From Chryseobacterium angstadtii (GTDB taxonomy: Bacteria > Bacteroidota > Bacteroidia > Flavobacteriales > Weeksellaceae), in the NCBI RefSeq assembly GCF_001045465.1, contig NZ_LFND01000005.1, positions 1 to 64,000 of the forward strand: 64,000 bases of DNA, in the 5' to 3' direction. Position 1 is the stretch's first letter; every line of letters starts with the position of its first letter. The position numbers and the translations under genes are program-made. Positions 1 to 9,742 of the stretch are shown in pieces. The notes under the pieces were generated by a model. The model made no database searches. It saw only the letters and a program-made list of their open reading frames with translations, and was not told the DNA's origin.

Positions 1-2412
1 GTTAACTACTACGACTCCTATCCTCAAGGGTATGATTTCAATCCCCCGTTTCCAACCACTATTCAGGGAGAGCCTGTCCTTACCGAAACTCCCTCTTCAG
101 ACGGCAGAAGCACCAAAGGCCTCCCCGTGATGAGCCTGGTGAAGAACATAGAAGACGATAGCTGGACCAAAAATTACACCTATTATGACACCAAAGGCCG
201 TGCAGTGGGAACCTATTCCATCAACCATTTGGGAGGCTATACGAAAACAGAATCCAGACTGGATTTTGCGGGCGTTCCTCAGACTGTCATTACAAAACAT
301 AAAAGGCAGGCAACCGATACAGAAAAAGTCATTACCGAAAACTTTACCTATGACCATCAGAATAGAATGCTGGTTCATAAACATCAGGTAGACAATAATC
401 CCGAAGAAATTCTTACTCAGAATATCTACAACGAACTTTCTCAGCTGAAATCTAAAAAAGTAGGAGGAATATCATTAGCCACCCCGTTACAAACCATAGA
501 TTACCAGTACAATATCAGAGGCTGGATGACCCAGATCAATGACCCGGCCAACCTGAATGGAAAACTTTTCGGATATAAAATAAAATACCATGATCCCGTT
601 TACACCAGTATTTCATCAGCAAAATTTAATGGGAATATTGCTGAAATAGACTGGAATATGTCAACCGTCAATAATCTGAAAAGATACAATTACACCTATG
701 ACAAACTGAACCGGTTAACAGATGCCGAATATGCCGAACCTAATGCGACCAATCCTCATAATAAAAATTTTGATGAGCGTCTCACCTATGATTTAAACGG
801 CAATATTTCATTCCTGAAAAGAAATGCCCTTCCTGTTTTTGGAGGAACCGCTACTCTGGTGGATAATCTTGAGTATAAATATTCTGGGAACCGTCTCAAT
901 CAGATTATAGAAAGCTCTCTGAATGACACAGGATATGAAGGTGGAAACAATACCATTGATTATGACCTGAACGGGAATATGATCAATATGAAAGACAAAG
1001 GAATCCAGACTATTGCTTACAATTACCTGAGTCTGCCCGATGCCTTTTCAATCAGCCAGTCAGATGCTTTGGGAAGCGGCCAGCCATCCAATTCAGATTT
1101 AAACTATTTATACCGTGCAGACGGAACAAAACTCAGAAAAACCTTTATAGGCTATGCGAGAAGAGGAGGATCCGATGTAAGGCGTATTACAGATTATCTG
1201 GATGGTTTTCAGTATAACTATAATGAAGAAGGAGGCCTTTGCCTGACCTGCAGAACAGATGCCGCTTTTGAAGAACAGGCCTACGAAAATGTAGCAAAAA
1301 CATTTCCCGAGCCTAATGCTCTGCCCGAATGGAAACTTGATTTTGTGCCCACAGCGGAAGGATTTTACAGTTTCACGGAAAGTCGTTATATTTACCAATA
1401 CCGGGACCACTTAGGCAATGCCAGAGTGAATTTTGCCAAAAACAGCGCAGGTGTTCTTGAAATTACGGATACCAATAATTATTATCCATTTGGATTGAAT
1501 CATATTGAGGGAATGCTTAGTAATTCTAATTTTGGAAGTTATAATAGCTATAAGTACAACGGGAAAGAATTGCAGGAAACAGGAATGTATGATTATGGAG
1601 CTAGGTTTTATATGGCGGATATTGGAAGATGGGGAGTGGTGGATCCGCTGGCGGAAACTTCTAGGAGATGGAGTACTTACAATTATGCTTACAACAATCC
1701 TGTTAGGTTTATTGATCCGGATGGAAGGCAGAATGAAGATATAATTAAAGTTAATGCACAGGGCTATGTTCAATCTATTACCCCTCAGGAAGGGCCACAC
1801 GTTGTAGTGGATGAACAGGGAAATCAATTAAATATGGGTGATTCTGTTGCTGATCAGGAACAGCTACAGGCACTTGTTGATTATGCCGGAACAATGACGG
1901 ACTATGAAGTACAGGATGCGGAAGTCAGTTTGTATATACCATATCCAGCTCAAGATATGGCGGACAGTTTCAACAAATTAGGAATGGGAGGCATAAAAGA
2001 TACGGCACAATACCTTCAGGCTTTTGGAGAGCAATCATTTTTTATGTCACCTTGGATGTTTTATATGGGTTTACTTGGTAATGGAACATTTGATTTTGCT
2101 GAAGAAATGTCTTTTTTGGTTCAAACAAGGGATAATGCTTATAATCCTATACAAGGGGGGGGTGCTACACCACCGGATGGAGCGGGAGGCTTTATCAGAT
2201 TTGAAGGAACTAATACATTATATAATGTGTATGACGCAGGGAATTTTAAAACAGGAAAGGCATTTCAAATGATTGGTGCCCCTTTGGATGTTTTGAAAAG
2301 TGGTGCGGAGTTGAATAGTAAATATATATCACGTCAAGGTCCTGATACCGTAACAGATAAGAAGGCGTATACTAATGGTTACAATTATAACAGAGTAGGA
2401 TGGAAAAAATAA
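1..2412 (+). CDS. RHS repeat polymorphic toxin, C-terminal part
   Basis: The reading frame is open from base 1, so the N-terminus lies outside the window. The visible 803 codons contain YD/RHS repeats ([27 protein letters not shown]) and then the RHS-associated core, with YRDHLGN near codon 465, YKYNGKEL near 518 and the core end DPLAE...RFIDPDG near codons 547-575. RHS proteins form a shell that encloses a variable C-terminal toxin released into competitors. About 230 residues of variable tip follow the core. Its end ([10 protein letters not shown], then [11 protein letters not shown]) weakly resembles the polymorphic toxin type 44 pattern; this is tentative. The last 13 bases overlap the next gene, as expected of a toxin/immunity pair. 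The four core copies downstream are fragments of this same core. Confidence 0.93.
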   Translation, partial: VNYYDSYPQGYDFNPPFPTTIQGEPVLTETPSSDGRSTKGLPVMSLVKNIEDDSWTKNYTYYDTKGRAVGTYSINHLGGYTKTESRLDFAGVPQTVITKHKRQATDTEKVITENFTYDHQNRMLVHKHQVDNNPEEILTQNIYNELSQLKSKKVGGISLATPLQTIDYQYNIRGWMTQINDPANLNGKLFGYKIKYHDPVYTSISSAKFNGNIAEIDWNMSTVNNLKRYNYTYDKLNRLTDAEYAEPNATNPHNKNFDERLTYDLNGNISFLKRNALPVFGGTATLVDNLEYKYSGNRLNQIIESSLNDTGYEGGNNTIDYDLNGNMINMKDKGIQTIAYNYLSLPDAFSISQSDALGSGQPSNSDLNYLYRADGTKLRKTFIGYARRGGSDVRRITDYLDGFQYNYNEEGGLCLTCRTDAAFEEQAYENVAKTFPEPNALPEWKLDFVPTAEGFYSFTESRYIYQYRDHLGNARVNFAKNSAGVLEITDTNNYYPFGLNHIEGMLSNSNFGSYNSYKYNGKELQETGMYDYGARFYMADIGRWGVVDPLAETSRRWSTYNYAYNNPVRFIDPDGRQNEDIIKVNAQGYVQSITPQEGPHVVVDEQGNQLNMGDSVADQEQLQALVDYAGTMTDYEVQDAEVSLYIPYPAQDMADSFNKLGMGGIKDTAQYLQAFGEQSFFMSPWMFYMGLLGNGTFDFAEEMSFLVQTRDNAYNPIQGGGATPPDGAGGFIRFEGTNTLYNVYDAGNFKTGKAFQMIGAPLDVLKSGAELNSKYISRQGPDTVTDKKAYTNGYNYNRVGWKK

Positions 2413-2696
2413 ATATTAGAAATTTAGCAATTTTATCTTTTATAATTTTCTTGTTAAATTTCTCCGCATTTGTCTTTATAGATATATTAGAGTTTATTAA
2501 ACCATATTCGTCTTTTAATAAGAGAATAAGCTTTTTTATTTTATTTCCCTTAAATGTAATTGGTATTATAATTTCATTTGCTGTTATTATAAAAAATACA
2601 ATAAATAAAGGGAAAATATTTTATACACTATTGTGCTTTCCACTATTACTTATATTATTTTATTTCTTTTTTCTTAAAGGGGTTTATTTAAAATAA
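2400..2696 (+). CDS. Small membrane protein, candidate immunity protein of the RHS toxin
   Basis: A 98-residue, very hydrophobic protein with about three membrane segments (roughly residues 9-30, 43-65 and 75-95) separated by short Lys/Asn loops. Its ATG lies 13 bases inside the 3' end of the RHS gene, the usual arrangement for a toxin tip and its immunity gene, and this is the only evidence for function. No family is recognised. A membrane immunity protein would suit a tip that acts at the inner membrane or periplasm. Local AT content is much higher than in the RHS core, in line with a recombined cassette. Confidence 0.7.
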   Translation: MEKINIRNLAILSFIIFLLNFSAFVFIDILEFIKPYSSFNKRISFFILFPLNVIGIIISFAVIIKNTINKGKIFYTLLCFPLLLILFYFFFLKGVYLK

Positions 2697-2717
2697 AATA
2701 ATAAGAGGATATAAAAT

Positions 2718-3758
2718 CATTTGGGTAATGTGAGAATAAGTTTCACCAGAAACAGCACAGGAGCTCTGGAAATCACCGATTCAAATGATTACTATCCTTT
2801 TGGAATGAATCATTTAAGGACTGGAGGTGCTTTTTTTGGTGGAAATACATATAAGAATTATAAGTACAACGGAAAGGAGTTGCAGGAAAGCGGGATGTAT
2901 GATTATGGGGCGAGAATGTATATGCCTGATATTGGGAGATAGGGAGTGGTGGATCCGCTGGCGGAGAAGATGACGAGGCACAGTCCCTATAATTATGCTT
3001 TTAATAATCCTATGATGTTTACAGATCCTGATGGTAGATATCCTATTCTACCTTTAGTCGGGACTATATCTACATTTTTAAAAACTTTTAATAACACTCC
3101 TTCTAAAATGGGTGCTCTTTCAGGTACAAATGCAGCCAATGCAATGTCAAGACTAGGAAATACTGAATTTAGTTGGAGTCAAGGAAGAAGCTTACCCATA
3201 GCTACTGGTTATTTTAATAATAGGGAAGGAAGATATGTTTACACATCTAAGGGAGGTTGGGTTGATATGGTACATTTTCTATTCTATGCTGGTAGGGCAT
3301 ACAATTATAAGCAAGAAAAAATAGATGCTCAAAAAGAAGTTTCTGAAAAAGGAGGGGCTGTATCTCTTCAAACGCTGGGTAAGTCTAAAATGAATCCAGT
3401 AAGTGAATCTTTACAAGATGGTTATTTACAAGAAACCTCGGATGTTGCTTTTGCTGCACATTCAGCATATAGTTATGAGGATTTACCTAGCGATAAGTTT
3501 GGAGCAGAGTTTGGAGCTAATGTTTTCGACTCTAATAGCAAACTATCTTTTGGAGAACAATTATTGAATTATATGAACACATTAGGAGCAACAGATCCAC
3601 AAAATGCACCTAATTACAATGAGTTACCAAAGCAAGATAATTTAAAGACTCCTCCAAGAAAAAATTACAGTACAAAACCTGTTTATATTGAAGGAGATGA
3701 CGGAAGTTCAAATGACAAGCCTTGTTCGTTATGTCAGCCAACAAGATCAAGACAATAA
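2718..3758 (+). pseudogene. Orphan RHS core plus toxin tip with in-frame nonsense codon
   Basis: Homology to the RHS core begins abruptly at HLGN (base 2718) and no start codon precedes it apart from a TTG at 2721. The core is interrupted by TAG at 2943-2945, at the position that reads TGG (Trp of [11 protein letters not shown]) in the other three copies, so one base change broke the frame. The same frame then stays open to 3758. The roughly 240-residue tip includes [15 protein letters not shown] and [18 protein letters not shown], which look like conserved enzyme motifs of an unrecognised toxin family. The following lipoprotein (3778) is the likely immunity gene. Without a start or signal this cassette is probably a silent reservoir. 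Confidence 0.75.
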
Positions 3759-3777
3759 TATTAAATTTAATTCGAAT

Positions 3778-4098
3778 ATGAAAGTATATAAATTTCTTGT
3801 ACTATTTGTGAGTATGTTCATATTAAGTTGTACTTCAAAAAATATAAAAGAAGCTAATCAAGTTATTAATAAAATTGAGAATTACAGAAAGGAAAAGCAT
3901 ATGCTTCCCAATGATTTGAATTCTATAGGAGTTCAAGAAACGGAAGAGGGACCGGTCTATTATAAAAAAGTAGATTCATTAAATTACATTATCTGGATTC
4001 AAGCAGAATCTTCTATAGGTGAATCTAGAATATATTATTCAGATACTCAGAAGTGGGAAAATGGATTTAGAGAAGTAGATAAAAACAATACGAAATAG
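3778..4098 (+). CDS. Small lipoprotein, candidate immunity protein
   Basis: Start chosen at the ATG at 3778, which gives a clean lipoprotein signal (MKVYKFLV...MFILSC, lipobox Cys at residue 17) and a 106-residue product; an upstream in-frame start would overlap the toxin tip and lack a signal. The mature part is hydrophilic and rich in Lys, Asn and Tyr. It follows the toxin tip by 19 bases. No family is recognised; the immunity role comes only from position and from the repeated pattern of tip followed by lipoprotein across this array. Confidence 0.65.
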   Translation: MKVYKFLVLFVSMFILSCTSKNIKEANQVINKIENYRKEKHMLPNDLNSIGVQETEEGPVYYKKVDSLNYIIWIQAESSIGESRIYYSDTQKWENGFREVDKNNTK

Positions 4099-4176
4099 GT
4101 TATATATAAGATAACTTCAAATAGAATAATTCAAAAAACAGGTAATCTAAATGATTGCCTGTCTTTGGTTAAAAAT

Positions 4177-5140
4177 CATTTAGTAAATGTAAGGATCGGT
4201 TTAGCAAGAAACACTGCAGGCGTTCTTGAAATTACGGATACCAATAATTATTATCCTTTTGGGCTTAATCATATTGAGGGAATGCTTAGTAATTCTAATT
4301 TTGGAAGTTATAATAGCTACAAGTACAACGGGAAGGAGTTGCAGGAAACTGGGATGTATGATTATGGTGCGAGGATGTATATGGCGGATATTGGAAGATG
4401 GGGAGTGGTAGATCCGCTGGCAGAGAAGATGAGAAGATGGAGTCCTTATAATTATGCGTTTAATAATCCTGTTCGTTTTATCGACCCAGATGGAATGACT
4501 CCTGTTACTGATTATTACAATTTAAAAGGACAGCTCACAAAGCATGTTGAAGATGGGAAGCTTGATAAAAAAGTAGTTTTTAACTACTAGTAAAAAAGAA
4601 GCTGATACAGATGCAGCAATTATTGCAGGACATGTAATTAATCAAGTGTCTAATGATGATTTGAAACAAATTGATGACATATATGCTTTTGGCAAAACAG
4701 ATAAAACAGGTACTGAAAAAGGTTTTTTCTTTGGTCAAAGTGGAAAATCTTCAAAAACAGTTACTGGAGAGAAAGCTGGAGAAGTAGGCACTAAAGAATG
4801 GGCAGATGCAAGAAAAGATTTAAGAGAAAAAGGTGATAAACCAGCTTCTGATGCACACTTGCATCCATTGCATTATGATAGTTAAGGTAACGTAACAAGT
4901 TATGGAGTACCTAGTCCATCTTCTACAGATAGTGATCCAAAAAATATGTCTGGTAATACACAGCCTTCTATGGTATTAGGATGGACTGAAAATCAAGGAT
5001 CATTACCTTCTGGTCAAATAGGAGGAACTCCTCCTCCAAATACATATACTCCTACTGTAGGATTTTATAATACTGGAGGGTCTATTATTAGAATAGATTA
5101 TTCATCATTTAAAAAAGCAATGGAAAAAATAAACAAATAA
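4177..5140 (+). pseudogene. Orphan RHS core with JAB-like (JAMM) toxin tip, two lesions
   Basis: RHS core homology starts at codon HLVNVR (4177) and runs to FIDPDGMT near 4500. The tip then breaks twice. Around 4576-4582 the frame shifts at a T-run (GTAGTTTTTAAC), ending in a stop at 4588-4590 while the coding signal continues in the next frame from [10 protein letters not shown]. At 4883-4885 a TAA stands where GAA would restore the frame. Read through, the tip shows HLHPLHYDS followed by GVPSPSSTDSDP, the HxH...SxxD pattern of JAMM/JAB metalloproteases, as in the JAB-like toxin domain of polymorphic toxins. With two independent lesions this toxin is dead. The next gene is its likely immunity lipoprotein. 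Confidence 0.78.
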
Positions 5141-5142
5141 TT

Positions 5143-5679
5143 ATGAAATATTCAGCCTTTATTTTATTAGTTCTGTTGATGAGCTCTTGTGCTTCTTACA
5201 TAGATGTACCAAAAAAAAGTATTAGTAATGATAGTATGGTATTTGAGTATGGTAACAATTATAATAAGCTTAAATATATCAATAAAGTTAATGCTTCAGC
5301 CGATCAGGATATATACTATACAACAAACTTTTCAATAACATTACCTAAAAATATTGTTAACTGGAATGTAAGTAATAATAATTTTTTCTTCGAATATGAT
5401 GATAAGCAGATATTTTATATTTACTCTTCTTATAAAAATGAAGGACAGGAGTCTGAGAATTGGGAGTTAAAAGATATTGATTACAATGAAGTTTTAAAAT
5501 ATCTAGGAGAGTATTGGGATAAACGAAAATATAACGAAAATTATCTCTATAAAGTCCATAATGGAAGAGTATCGAAGTTTTATACAAATGGGAAATACAA
5601 AATATTACTTTATAATATAAAAACTGAAAATATTCAGACATTTATCGATAGCTCAAAAACATTTAATACGAACTTATAA
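5143..5679 (+). CDS. Lipoprotein, candidate immunity protein to the JAB-like toxin
   Basis: 178 residues with a lipoprotein signal (MKYSAFILLVLLMSSC, Cys at residue 16). It begins two bases after the stop of the JAB-like tip, which suggests they were once co-transcribed. The mature part is rich in Tyr and Asn and has no recognised domain. The reading frame is intact although the partner toxin is broken, which fits selection to keep immunity against siblings that still carry the toxin. Confidence 0.65.
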   Translation: MKYSAFILLVLLMSSCASYIDVPKKSISNDSMVFEYGNNYNKLKYINKVNASADQDIYYTTNFSITLPKNIVNWNVSNNNFFFEYDDKQIFYIYSSYKNEGQESENWELKDIDYNEVLKYLGEYWDKRKYNENYLYKVHNGRVSKFYTNGKYKILLYNIKTENIQTFIDSSKTFNTNL

Positions 5680-5680
5680 C

Positions 5681-5874
5681 CCCTCGCTGCCGCACAAATC
5701 CTTTCGTGTGGCATTTTTATTAATAATGTTATCATATGTATATCTTTACGTAAAATATATATTGATGAGCAGAAATTCACGCTTGGTGTATCTGTCTAGT
5801 CATATACATTTAGTTTTTAGAATGTATGATTTGTCGTTTTTTACCACGCGAAAGGATTCGCGCGGTAGCGAGGG
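5681..5874. repeat. MITE-like element with 31-bp terminal inverted repeats (copy A)
   Basis: The left end (5681-5711) and right end (5844-5874) are inverted copies of each other with about four mismatches, and enclose about 130 bp of AT-rich DNA with no gene. A very similar copy lies at 6600-6778, and left-end fragments at 7562, 10852 and 12456. The left arm is itself a hairpin (GCCGCACAAA-TCC-TTTCGTGTGGC) followed by ATTTTTATT, so it can act as a terminator for the immunity gene ending at 5679. No target-site duplication is visible. It sits where the RHS core of the next cassette would be expected. Confidence 0.7.
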
Positions 5875-5876
5875 AA

Positions 5877-6233
5877 ACAGATTGGTTTTCTTCATTTAAT
5901 GCGAATATTGGTTTTGGTGCATCAGCTGGACTTGAAAAAGGAATTATAGTTCCTACAGACCCAAATCATAAATTTATTACATCAGATTTTGCAGGAACAG
6001 GTGTTTCCTATTCTGGCGGGGACGGTCCTATTAATTTGTCATATGGAGGTTCATTTAATGATACATATGATGGATATAAAAATGGTGATAATTTTATACC
6101 CTCTCATTTTGGACAAAATTCTAAAGCTACTAATAGTGGATACAGGAGTGGGGGTATAGGTGTATTTAAAGGGTCGGCGCAAGCTTTACCCGTAATGTGG
6201 ACAAAATCTAAAACGCATGTATATGGACAATAA
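5877..6233 (+). pseudogene. Coreless toxin tip fragment
   Basis: Directly after the inverted-repeat element a frame of about 118 codons runs to a stop at 6233, without a start codon of its own and without RHS core. It is Gly/Ser/Asn-rich (FGASAGLEKG, GGDGPINLSYGG, FIPSHFGQNS) and ends in MWTKSKTHVYGQ. Its position before a small membrane gene, with overlapping ends, matches the tip/immunity layout of the neighbours. It is read as the C-terminal end of a former RHS toxin; the toxin family is not recognised. Confidence 0.5.
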
Positions 6234-6579
6234 TAATTTTAATCTATCTGATAAAAAACCAATGATTGTTTTTTTGTTAATATTTGGGTCAATTGTCTTT
6301 CTTATTGTTTTTTATTTGAATCATGATTCAGATAATATAACTAAAAAACAACTTTTAAAAATTAATAGACACACAAAAGTTATTGATATATATGTCAATA
6401 AAAATGAGCATAATTTTTTATATGTAAAATTTTCGAACGGGTCTGAGAAAATTATGGAAACTTCTTACCAAATAGGTGATTCTATTTCAAAAAGTAAAGG
6501 TGATTCCATTGAGTATATTTTTAGAGGGGATAGTATTATCCAAAATAATTTATTTGAAACAGCAAGAAAAGATGATTAA
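6217..6579 (+). CDS. Single-pass membrane protein, candidate immunity protein
   Basis: About 120 residues with one hydrophobic segment (roughly residues 15-35) after a short polar N-terminus, then a polar C-terminal domain of about 80 residues, probably periplasmic. Starts at 6217 or 6223 both overlap the end of the preceding tip fragment, as seen for other immunity genes of this array. No family is recognised. Confidence 0.6.
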   Translation: MYMDNNNFNLSDKKPMIVFLLIFGSIVFLIVFYLNHDSDNITKKQLLKINRHTKVIDIYVNKNEHNFLYVKFSNGSEKIMETSYQIGDSISKSKGDSIEYIFRGDSIIQNNLFETARKDD

Positions 6580-6599
6580 ATGAAATCTAATAATAAAAT

Positions 6600-6778
6600 C
6601 CTCGCTGCCGCACGAATCCTTTCGTGTGGCATTTTTATTAATAATGTTATAATATGTATATCTTTATGTAAAATATATATTCATGAGAAGAAATTTATGC
6701 TTGGCATATCTGTCTAGTCATGTATATTTATTTTTTAGAATGTATGAACCACGCGAAAGGATTCGTGCGGTAGCGTGG
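6600..6778. repeat. MITE-like element with terminal inverted repeats (copy B)
   Basis: Close copy of the element at 5681. The left arm (6600-6629) and right arm (6749-6778) are imperfect inverted repeats of about 30 bp. The interior matches copy A along its length with scattered substitutions and lacks about 14 bases before the right arm. The left arm (CCGCACGAAT-CC-TTTCGTGTGG, then ATTTTTATT) lies 20 bases after the immunity gene ending at 6579 and again looks like a terminator. Confidence 0.7.
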
Positions 6779-6942
6779 ATTTAAACACGGAAGACATTAG
6801 TAGTATTAAAGGACGGTCTGAAGGAGTACCTAGTCCTAGAGATCCCGAAGCTGCTGCAACGAGGGTAGAAATGACAACCGCCGTTCAGATTGGAATTAAA
6901 AGAGATCCAGCCAATGCCCAAAAATTACTAAACTCTAACTAG
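6778..6942 (+). pseudogene. Remnant of a toxin tip (about 54 codons)
   Basis: An open frame begins at the edge of repeat copy B and ends at TAG 6940-6942. It encodes DLNTEDISSIKGRSEGVPSP followed by a polar, Ala-rich stretch ending QKLLNSN. There is no start codon at its beginning and no RHS core. It precedes a secreted small protein gene by 23 bases and is best read as the last part of a lost toxin; the family cannot be told. Confidence 0.4.
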
Positions 6943-6965
6943 AATTAGTTTAAAAACAAACCAAA

Positions 6966-7460
6966 ATGAATAAATTGATTTGCCTATTTTTATTTATAGT
7001 TGTGAATTGCAGGGCTCAAATAAAAAGTGATAATGATTATCAAAATATGAGTGATGTAATAGATGAAAATATAAAAAAAACTGTTTACTATGAGATTTTA
7101 AAAGAGAATAATATACAAACAAAATTTTATATTACGAATTTATCTTCTGATGAAAAGGAAACTATAAAATCAAAATCTTTAAAAAATGGATTGCTACTAA
7201 AAGATGGGTTTTATGCTTTTTATATAAAGGATATTAGGTATTCATTTACTCATATTTATGTAAAATCAAATGGAAAAATAAAAATATTTCAATCTATAAA
7301 TTGTCCGCCGGATAATATAAAAATAAAAGAAGCAATTACATATATAAAAGACAATTTTGGAAATAAAGGAAGCTTAGTTGATGATATTTCTAATTATTCA
7401 AAATATATTCAATATTCTAAAATTGATCCTCAATCTAAATTTAATTGTCAAACCCAATGA
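6966..7460 (+). CDS. Secreted or lipoprotein immunity candidate
   Basis: 164 residues with an N-terminal signal (MNKLICLFLFIVVNCRAQ); the VVNC could be a degenerate lipobox, or AQ a signal peptidase I site. The mature part is Lys/Asn/Ile-rich with no recognised domain. It follows the 54-codon tip remnant and precedes another partial hairpin repeat, the same order as in neighbouring cassettes. Function is inferred from position alone. Confidence 0.6.
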   Translation: MNKLICLFLFIVVNCRAQIKSDNDYQNMSDVIDENIKKTVYYEILKENNIQTKFYITNLSSDEKETIKSKSLKNGLLLKDGFYAFYIKDIRYSFTHIYVKSNGKIKIFQSINCPPDNIKIKEAITYIKDNFGNKGSLVDDISNYSKYIQYSKIDPQSKFNCQTQ

Positions 7461-7561
7461 AGGGAAATTATTATTAATGACTAGTCTTTAAAATGAATGT
7501 AGATTATAGGGCAAAAAGTAATTATTGATTGGAGGTTTGGAAAGATTTATAAGTGATGCAA

Positions 7562-7660
7562 CCCTCACTGCCACACGAACCCTTTCATGTGGCATTTTTA
7601 TTTATAATTAATTTTAGTAAACACATCATTGTATATATTTCCGTAAAACAGATACAAAGA
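7562..7660. repeat. Degenerate left half of the hairpin element (copy C)
   Basis: CCCTCACTGCCACACGAACC and the following CTTTCATGTGGCATTTTTAT match the left arm of copies A and B with several changes, and the interior segment ATTGTATATATTTCCGTAAA is still recognisable. The right arm is missing. The hairpin is about 100 bases after the preceding gene and can still fold. Confidence 0.55.
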
Positions 7661-7710
7661 GTAAGATTCATTCAGTAGTATGGAGTAGATTTGAGTAAGG
7701 ATATTTTTAG

Positions 7711-7842
7711 TCATTCATATCCAGAGATAACGGTAACCCTGAAACTTCTTTGTCTGATATAAATACAGCAAGAGGAAGTTGTCTACCTAGAGTGTTTCAA
7801 GTTTCAAGTAAAAGAGTGTGTAAAGCAATATCTAGAGAATGA
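7711..7842 (+). pseudogene. Remnant of a toxin tip overlapping the next gene
   Basis: A 43-codon frame (SFISRDNGNPETSLSDINTA, then a basic Cys-containing end finishing KAISRE) terminates at TGA 7840-7842, which overlaps the ATG of the next gene as ATGA. The four-base overlap is the arrangement expected for an intact toxin tip and its immunity gene, so this is the preserved 3' end of a deleted tip. No family can be assigned. Confidence 0.4.
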
Positions 7843-8600
7843 AAATAGTATTTATAATAATATTAAGTTTAATCATTAATTTGTTTTATAGCCAAGACTA
7901 TATTCCTGATTTTGATATTCCAAAATTTATAAAAGGTGGAGGAGTTTCAAAAGAAATTTACCGTAAGAAGAATGGAAAATTAGAACTTAGTGAAAAATTT
8001 TATTATGAGAAAGATTCTGCACTATTAAAATTAACAACACATCAAATATTATTGGATGGCAATATTCTTACAGGGGTTAATTATTTTTTAGATTCTCAAA
8101 ATCGAATTATAAAGGAAGAGATTCAAACATCTAATTCTCATGTTGAACCCAATATTTACTTAACAAAAAATGTAACAATTAACTATTTTGATACTTATAA
8201 AGTAATTTTATTTCATGATAAACAAAATAAGGTGTATCTCAAAGAGTATTATTTTTATAATGATAAAAAAGAACTGGTTGAAAGCTTTATAGTTTCTAAT
8301 GATGATCTCACATTGCATGAAAGAAGTATCTACTACAAAAAAAACGGATATCAAATCAATGAAAAAGAAACTTTTACAGATCCCAGATACAAAACTATTG
8401 TAAAAACGAAACTTGATAAAAATGGATTTCCTATTTATATAGAATCAGAAGGAAAACTAATGCAAAATAATGAGAAAATACCTAAGCAAATTACCTATTA
8501 TGAGAATGAGATAGATGCTAGAGGGAATTTGTCTAAAGTATTTATTATGGATGGTAAAAAGAAAGAATTGATTAAGGAGGTAATTAATAAATACGAGTAG
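7839..8600 (+). CDS. Secreted protein, candidate immunity protein (paralogue of 11674-12447)
   Basis: 253 residues with a signal peptide (MKIVFIIILSLIINLFYSQ). The mature part has repeated beta-strand-like segments with Asn-Gly turns (KKNGKLELSEKF, LDKNGFPIYIE, DARGNLSKVF) reminiscent of YD-type repeats. It shares length, signal type, the early NGKL motif and the final layout with the protein at 11674, so the two are probably paralogues. It starts inside the stop codon of a toxin-tip remnant. The reading frame is intact although its toxin is gone. Confidence 0.62.
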   Translation: MKIVFIIILSLIINLFYSQDYIPDFDIPKFIKGGGVSKEIYRKKNGKLELSEKFYYEKDSALLKLTTHQILLDGNILTGVNYFLDSQNRIIKEEIQTSNSHVEPNIYLTKNVTINYFDTYKVILFHDKQNKVYLKEYYFYNDKKELVESFIVSNDDLTLHERSIYYKKNGYQINEKETFTDPRYKTIVKTKLDKNGFPIYIESEGKLMQNNEKIPKQITYYENEIDARGNLSKVFIMDGKKKELIKEVINKYE

Positions 8601-8678
8601 ACAATTATTTGTATTAATTAGATAGTAAAAGCCATTGTAATTGATAGTCTACAATGGTTTTATTATTTTAAGATTGTA

Positions 8679-9740
8679 AACCGTTATATTTACCAATACC
8701 GTGATCACTTGGGCAATACCAGAGTGAATTTTGCCAAAAACAGCGCAGGCGTTCTTGAAATTACGGATGCCAATAATTATTATCCTTTTGGACTCAATCA
8801 CATTGAGGGAATGCTTAGTAATTCTAATTTTGGAAGTTATAATAGCTATAAGTACAACGGGAAAGAATTGCAGGAAACTGGAATGTATGATTATGGGGCG
8901 AGGTTTTATATGGCGGATATTGGGAGGTGGGGAGTTGTTGATCCGTTGGCAGAGAAGATGACGAGACATAGTCCTTATAATTATGCTTTCAATAATCCGA
9001 TAAGGTTTATTGATCCGGATGGAATGGCTCCTACGCCAATAGACATCATAACGAAAATTCTATCTGCAAAAACCAAAACTTATCCTTCGGGAACTAAAGA
9101 GTATTCTCGAAATGTTGCTATAACAATGACACTTTTAGTGTATAATCCTGAAAGACTAGATTTGTCAAAATCAAAATTTAATAAATCGCAAGGAGTTATA
9201 AACTGGAAAGAATTCAAAGGGGCTGCAAGTAGAGATTTAGCTTTAGGTAGTATTAGGCAAAATGATAATATAGAAAGTTTAAACGTTGTTTATAAGGTTA
9301 TTACTGATGCAAATGATATAAAAGGGACAGCCAATGTTATGACAATTACCTCTAAGGATGTCTATAATAAAAAAGAAAATACTGATGTAAATGGATTAAC
9401 AGAAGGGCGAGGAGGACAGATTGGTATTGTTCAGTATCAGGATGGAAATTTTAACGACACTATATTTCATGAAATGGGACATATGTTGGGATTAGGGGAA
9501 GGCTATAAAAGGCTTGGTTTTCAGTATCCAAACGAAGATTCAAATACAATAATGGATACTAATGGTAATAAATCTGTTACTACTCAACAAAAAGCAGAAG
9601 TGGGATTTGTTCCAGTAAATTATCAAACTGGTGATGTATATAAAGCCTCTACTCCCGGTAATAACCCTAATTTTAGAAGATCTTCTAAATTGCGGAAAGA
9701 TGTTGAGACTTTTAATAATGATAATACACGTACTCGATAA
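8679..9740 (+). CDS. Orphan RHS core with zinc metalloprotease-like toxin tip
   Basis: RHS homology starts at [13 protein letters not shown] (8679) with no credible start codon (a TTG lies at 8709), so it is probably expressed only after recombination or not at all. The core runs to RFIDPDG near 9024. The roughly 235-residue tip contains HEMGHMLGLGEGY at about 9470-9508, a metzincin-type HExxHxxGxxE zinc site, and downstream NTIMDTNG, a plausible Met-turn. This is the only orphan tip in the array that is intact in frame from core to stop. Two lipoprotein genes follow, the first after two bases. Protease activity is inferred from the motif. Confidence 0.8.
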   Translation, partial: NRYIYQYRDHLGNTRVNFAKNSAGVLEITDANNYYPFGLNHIEGMLSNSNFGSYNSYKYNGKELQETGMYDYGARFYMADIGRWGVVDPLAEKMTRHSPYNYAFNNPIRFIDPDGMAPTPIDIITKILSAKTKTYPSGTKEYSRNVAITMTLLVYNPERLDLSKSKFNKSQGVINWKEFKGAASRDLALGSIRQNDNIESLNVVYKVITDANDIKGTANVMTITSKDVYNKKENTDVNGLTEGRGGQIGIVQYQDGNFNDTIFHEMGHMLGLGEGYKRLGFQYPNEDSNTIMDTNGNKSVTTQQKAEVGFVPVNYQTGDVYKASTPGNNPNFRRSSKLRKDVETFNNDNTRTR

Positions 9741-9742
9741 TT

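Noticed and set aside
5708..5899. ORF of 63 codons inside repeat copy A
   Set aside because: Both inverted-repeat ends are included in the frame and its sequence is low-complexity; the copy at 6600 does not preserve the frame.
5681..6778. Insertion sequence with transposase
   Set aside because: The elements are under 200 bp and contain no transposase frame; at most they are non-autonomous.
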